Of a DNA stretch of 33,509 nucleotides, positions 32,460-33,509 are shown in pieces (position 1 is the first letter of the stretch; each line of letters begins with the position of its first letter). This DNA comes from Ophiostoma sp. CBS 140.51. Taxonomy: Eukaryota; Ascomycota; Sordariomycetes; Ophiostomatales; Ophiostomataceae. Made by a program: the position numbers and the translations under genes. Under the pieces are notes generated by a model. That model had not been told where the DNA came from. It ran no database searches and worked only from the letters and a program-made list of their open reading frames with translations. The DNA is taken from contig JANSLP010000343.1 of NCBI GenBank assembly GCA_029298735.1, forward strand, positions 1 through 33,509. Reading direction: 5' to 3'.

Positions 32460-33400
32460 GTTGGGCAGGTCGGGTTTGTTGTTGTTATTGGTGAGGAGGA
32501 GGGGTGGAGGGGGAAAGGTGGAGGCGGCTCGTAGATATCGAGTCTCCTGCTTGTTTTCTGATTCTAATGAAAAAATCAGAAGATGCTGAAGAAAATGGAG
32601 AGATGGAGAGGTAAAAGGTAGAATGAAAAACGAGAAAAGTGATGCCGTAGGGTCGAAAACAGCAAACACGTAGAGGCGATAGAGAGGGAAGAAAGATAGG
32701 AAAAGGTATGGATCTTTGTTGGCCGTGGCGGGGTTTTCGTTCCCTAGCGATTATTTTTTTTTGTTAGTGAAAACCTTGGAAACTTTGGTGGGGTCGTTGG
32801 CCGCCCCAATAAGAATTTTCTTAATCCGCCTTCCCTCAACCAACCAACACCAATGTTTGCCTAGAAAGTCTCTTTTAGTCAGGATCGACGGCGAATTGTC
32901 GCCAAGTACCAGCTGCGTCACAAGTCACGTGCTTTCACAAGCCAAGCTCCAGCCAGTGTGCTTTGCGTCTATTTCCTCTTGCTGCCCAAATTCGCCTCCA
33001 TGACTTTTTGGTGACAGTACTGAGGACCTTGAGAGTGCTGGCTCTGGTAACCTTATTCTAATCATAGGCGGTTCCAACAGCACGGTTTACAAAGTTGAAT
33101 CCGTCCATTCGTCTGTGATAGCAATATAGTTGCCTATTTCGGCCATATCTGTCTGTTTGGAGGGGCTATCTGTTAGGCTAGCATTGTACACATTTACAGT
33201 GGGCTATCAATGTTCTCCCGCCGTTTCCAGGCGGTCAAGGCAAACATCGGTTGCGTCAGAAAGAATGAAAAAGACATGCGAAACGTGTTGGCTCTTAAAT
33301 CAAGTTCAGTTTTCTCATGAAAATTTTGTTCTATCAGTATATTTCATCTAGTATACTGTGTTTAGTTGTCTTTTTTTATTACTTTTTTCTAAAAAAAAAA
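32460..33400. promoter_or_regulatory. Upstream region of ARB1
   Basis: Purine-rich on plus from about 32560 to 32700, i.e. pyrimidine-rich leader in the direction of ARB1. Beyond 32900 the DNA is AT-rich without recognisable features. Confidence 0.45.
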
Positions 33401-33466
33401 TCTATCTATTCTCTTGTTTATCTATTCTCTTGTTTTCGTTATCTATTCTCTTATTTATTTATTTAA
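33401..33466. repeat. Short tandem repeat, about three copies of a TCTATTCTCTTGTTT unit
   Basis: Imperfect 16-21-bp periodicity: copies start near 33405, 33421 and 33442, and the last degenerates into TTTA repeats. AT-rich and probably length-variable. Confidence 0.75.
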
Positions 33467-33509
33467 AAAAAACTCAAGTAAAGAAACATATAATAAAACA
33501 CTTTCCAAG

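Noticed and set aside
32460..32669. Upstream in-frame ATG for ARB1 at 32669
   Set aside because: The added 70 residues are low-complexity leader sequence unrelated to Arb1; the ATG at 32459 matches the family N-terminus and has a good context.
1..33509. CRISPR arrays, bacterial operons, 5S rRNA
   Set aside because: No regularly spaced repeats, no prokaryotic gene organisation and no sequence resembling fungal 5S rRNA was seen on either strand.

Overview
The window looks like nuclear DNA of a filamentous ascomycete, most likely a sordariomycete. The evidence is short spliceosomal introns (mostly 52-135 nt) with GTRAGT donors and CTRAC-type branch sites, intron-containing nuclear tRNA genes, pyrimidine-rich leaders before A-at-minus-3 start codons, and proteins typical of filamentous fungi (a PTH11-like 7-TM protein, a vanillyl-alcohol-oxidase-type flavoenzyme, full-length INO80, Arb1). 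Coding DNA is GC-rich and the long intergenic DNA is AT-richer. Genus cannot be fixed from sequence alone.

Layout, left to right: tRNA-Ser(AGA) at 456-537. A PTH11-like / fungal-rhodopsin-domain membrane protein on the minus strand (1066-2769, one intron). About 8.2 kb without a convincing gene (2770-11012); purine/pyrimidine strand bias there suggests two long, oppositely directed leaders or promoters, and one GC-richer patch (about 7.7-8.8 kb) may be a decayed gene. An intronless FAD/NADPH monooxygenase on plus (11013-12869). tRNA-Ala(AGC) with a 28-nt intron (13332-13431). A VAO-type 4-phenol oxidase on minus (13681-15667, four exons), convergent with the monooxygenase. A 435-bp terminal-inverted-repeat element with a perfect 8-bp target duplication (16096-16530), read here as a non-autonomous hAT-type MITE. 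A Ser/Pro-rich protein of unknown function on minus (17178-18053, two exons). tRNA-Leu(UAG) with a 37-nt intron (20111-20226). INO80 chromatin-remodelling ATPase on minus (20885-27657, four exons, first intron 967 nt). The ribosome-biogenesis ABC-F ATPase ARB1 on minus (30528-32459, two exons).

INO80 and ARB1 are housekeeping genes (chromatin remodelling, ribosome assembly). The left half is accessory in character: a membrane receptor-like protein, two flavin oxidoreductases that could act on phenolic or other small molecules, a mobile element and much non-coding DNA. No complete new multi-gene system is evident. The points most worth following are the MITE-like element with intact TSD, the VAO homologue that lost the His assisting covalent flavinylation (His61 equivalent is Met) and the oligomerisation loop while keeping the FAD-linking His, its in-frame alternative 3' splice site, and the two promoter-like tracts that lead to no recognisable coding sequence.
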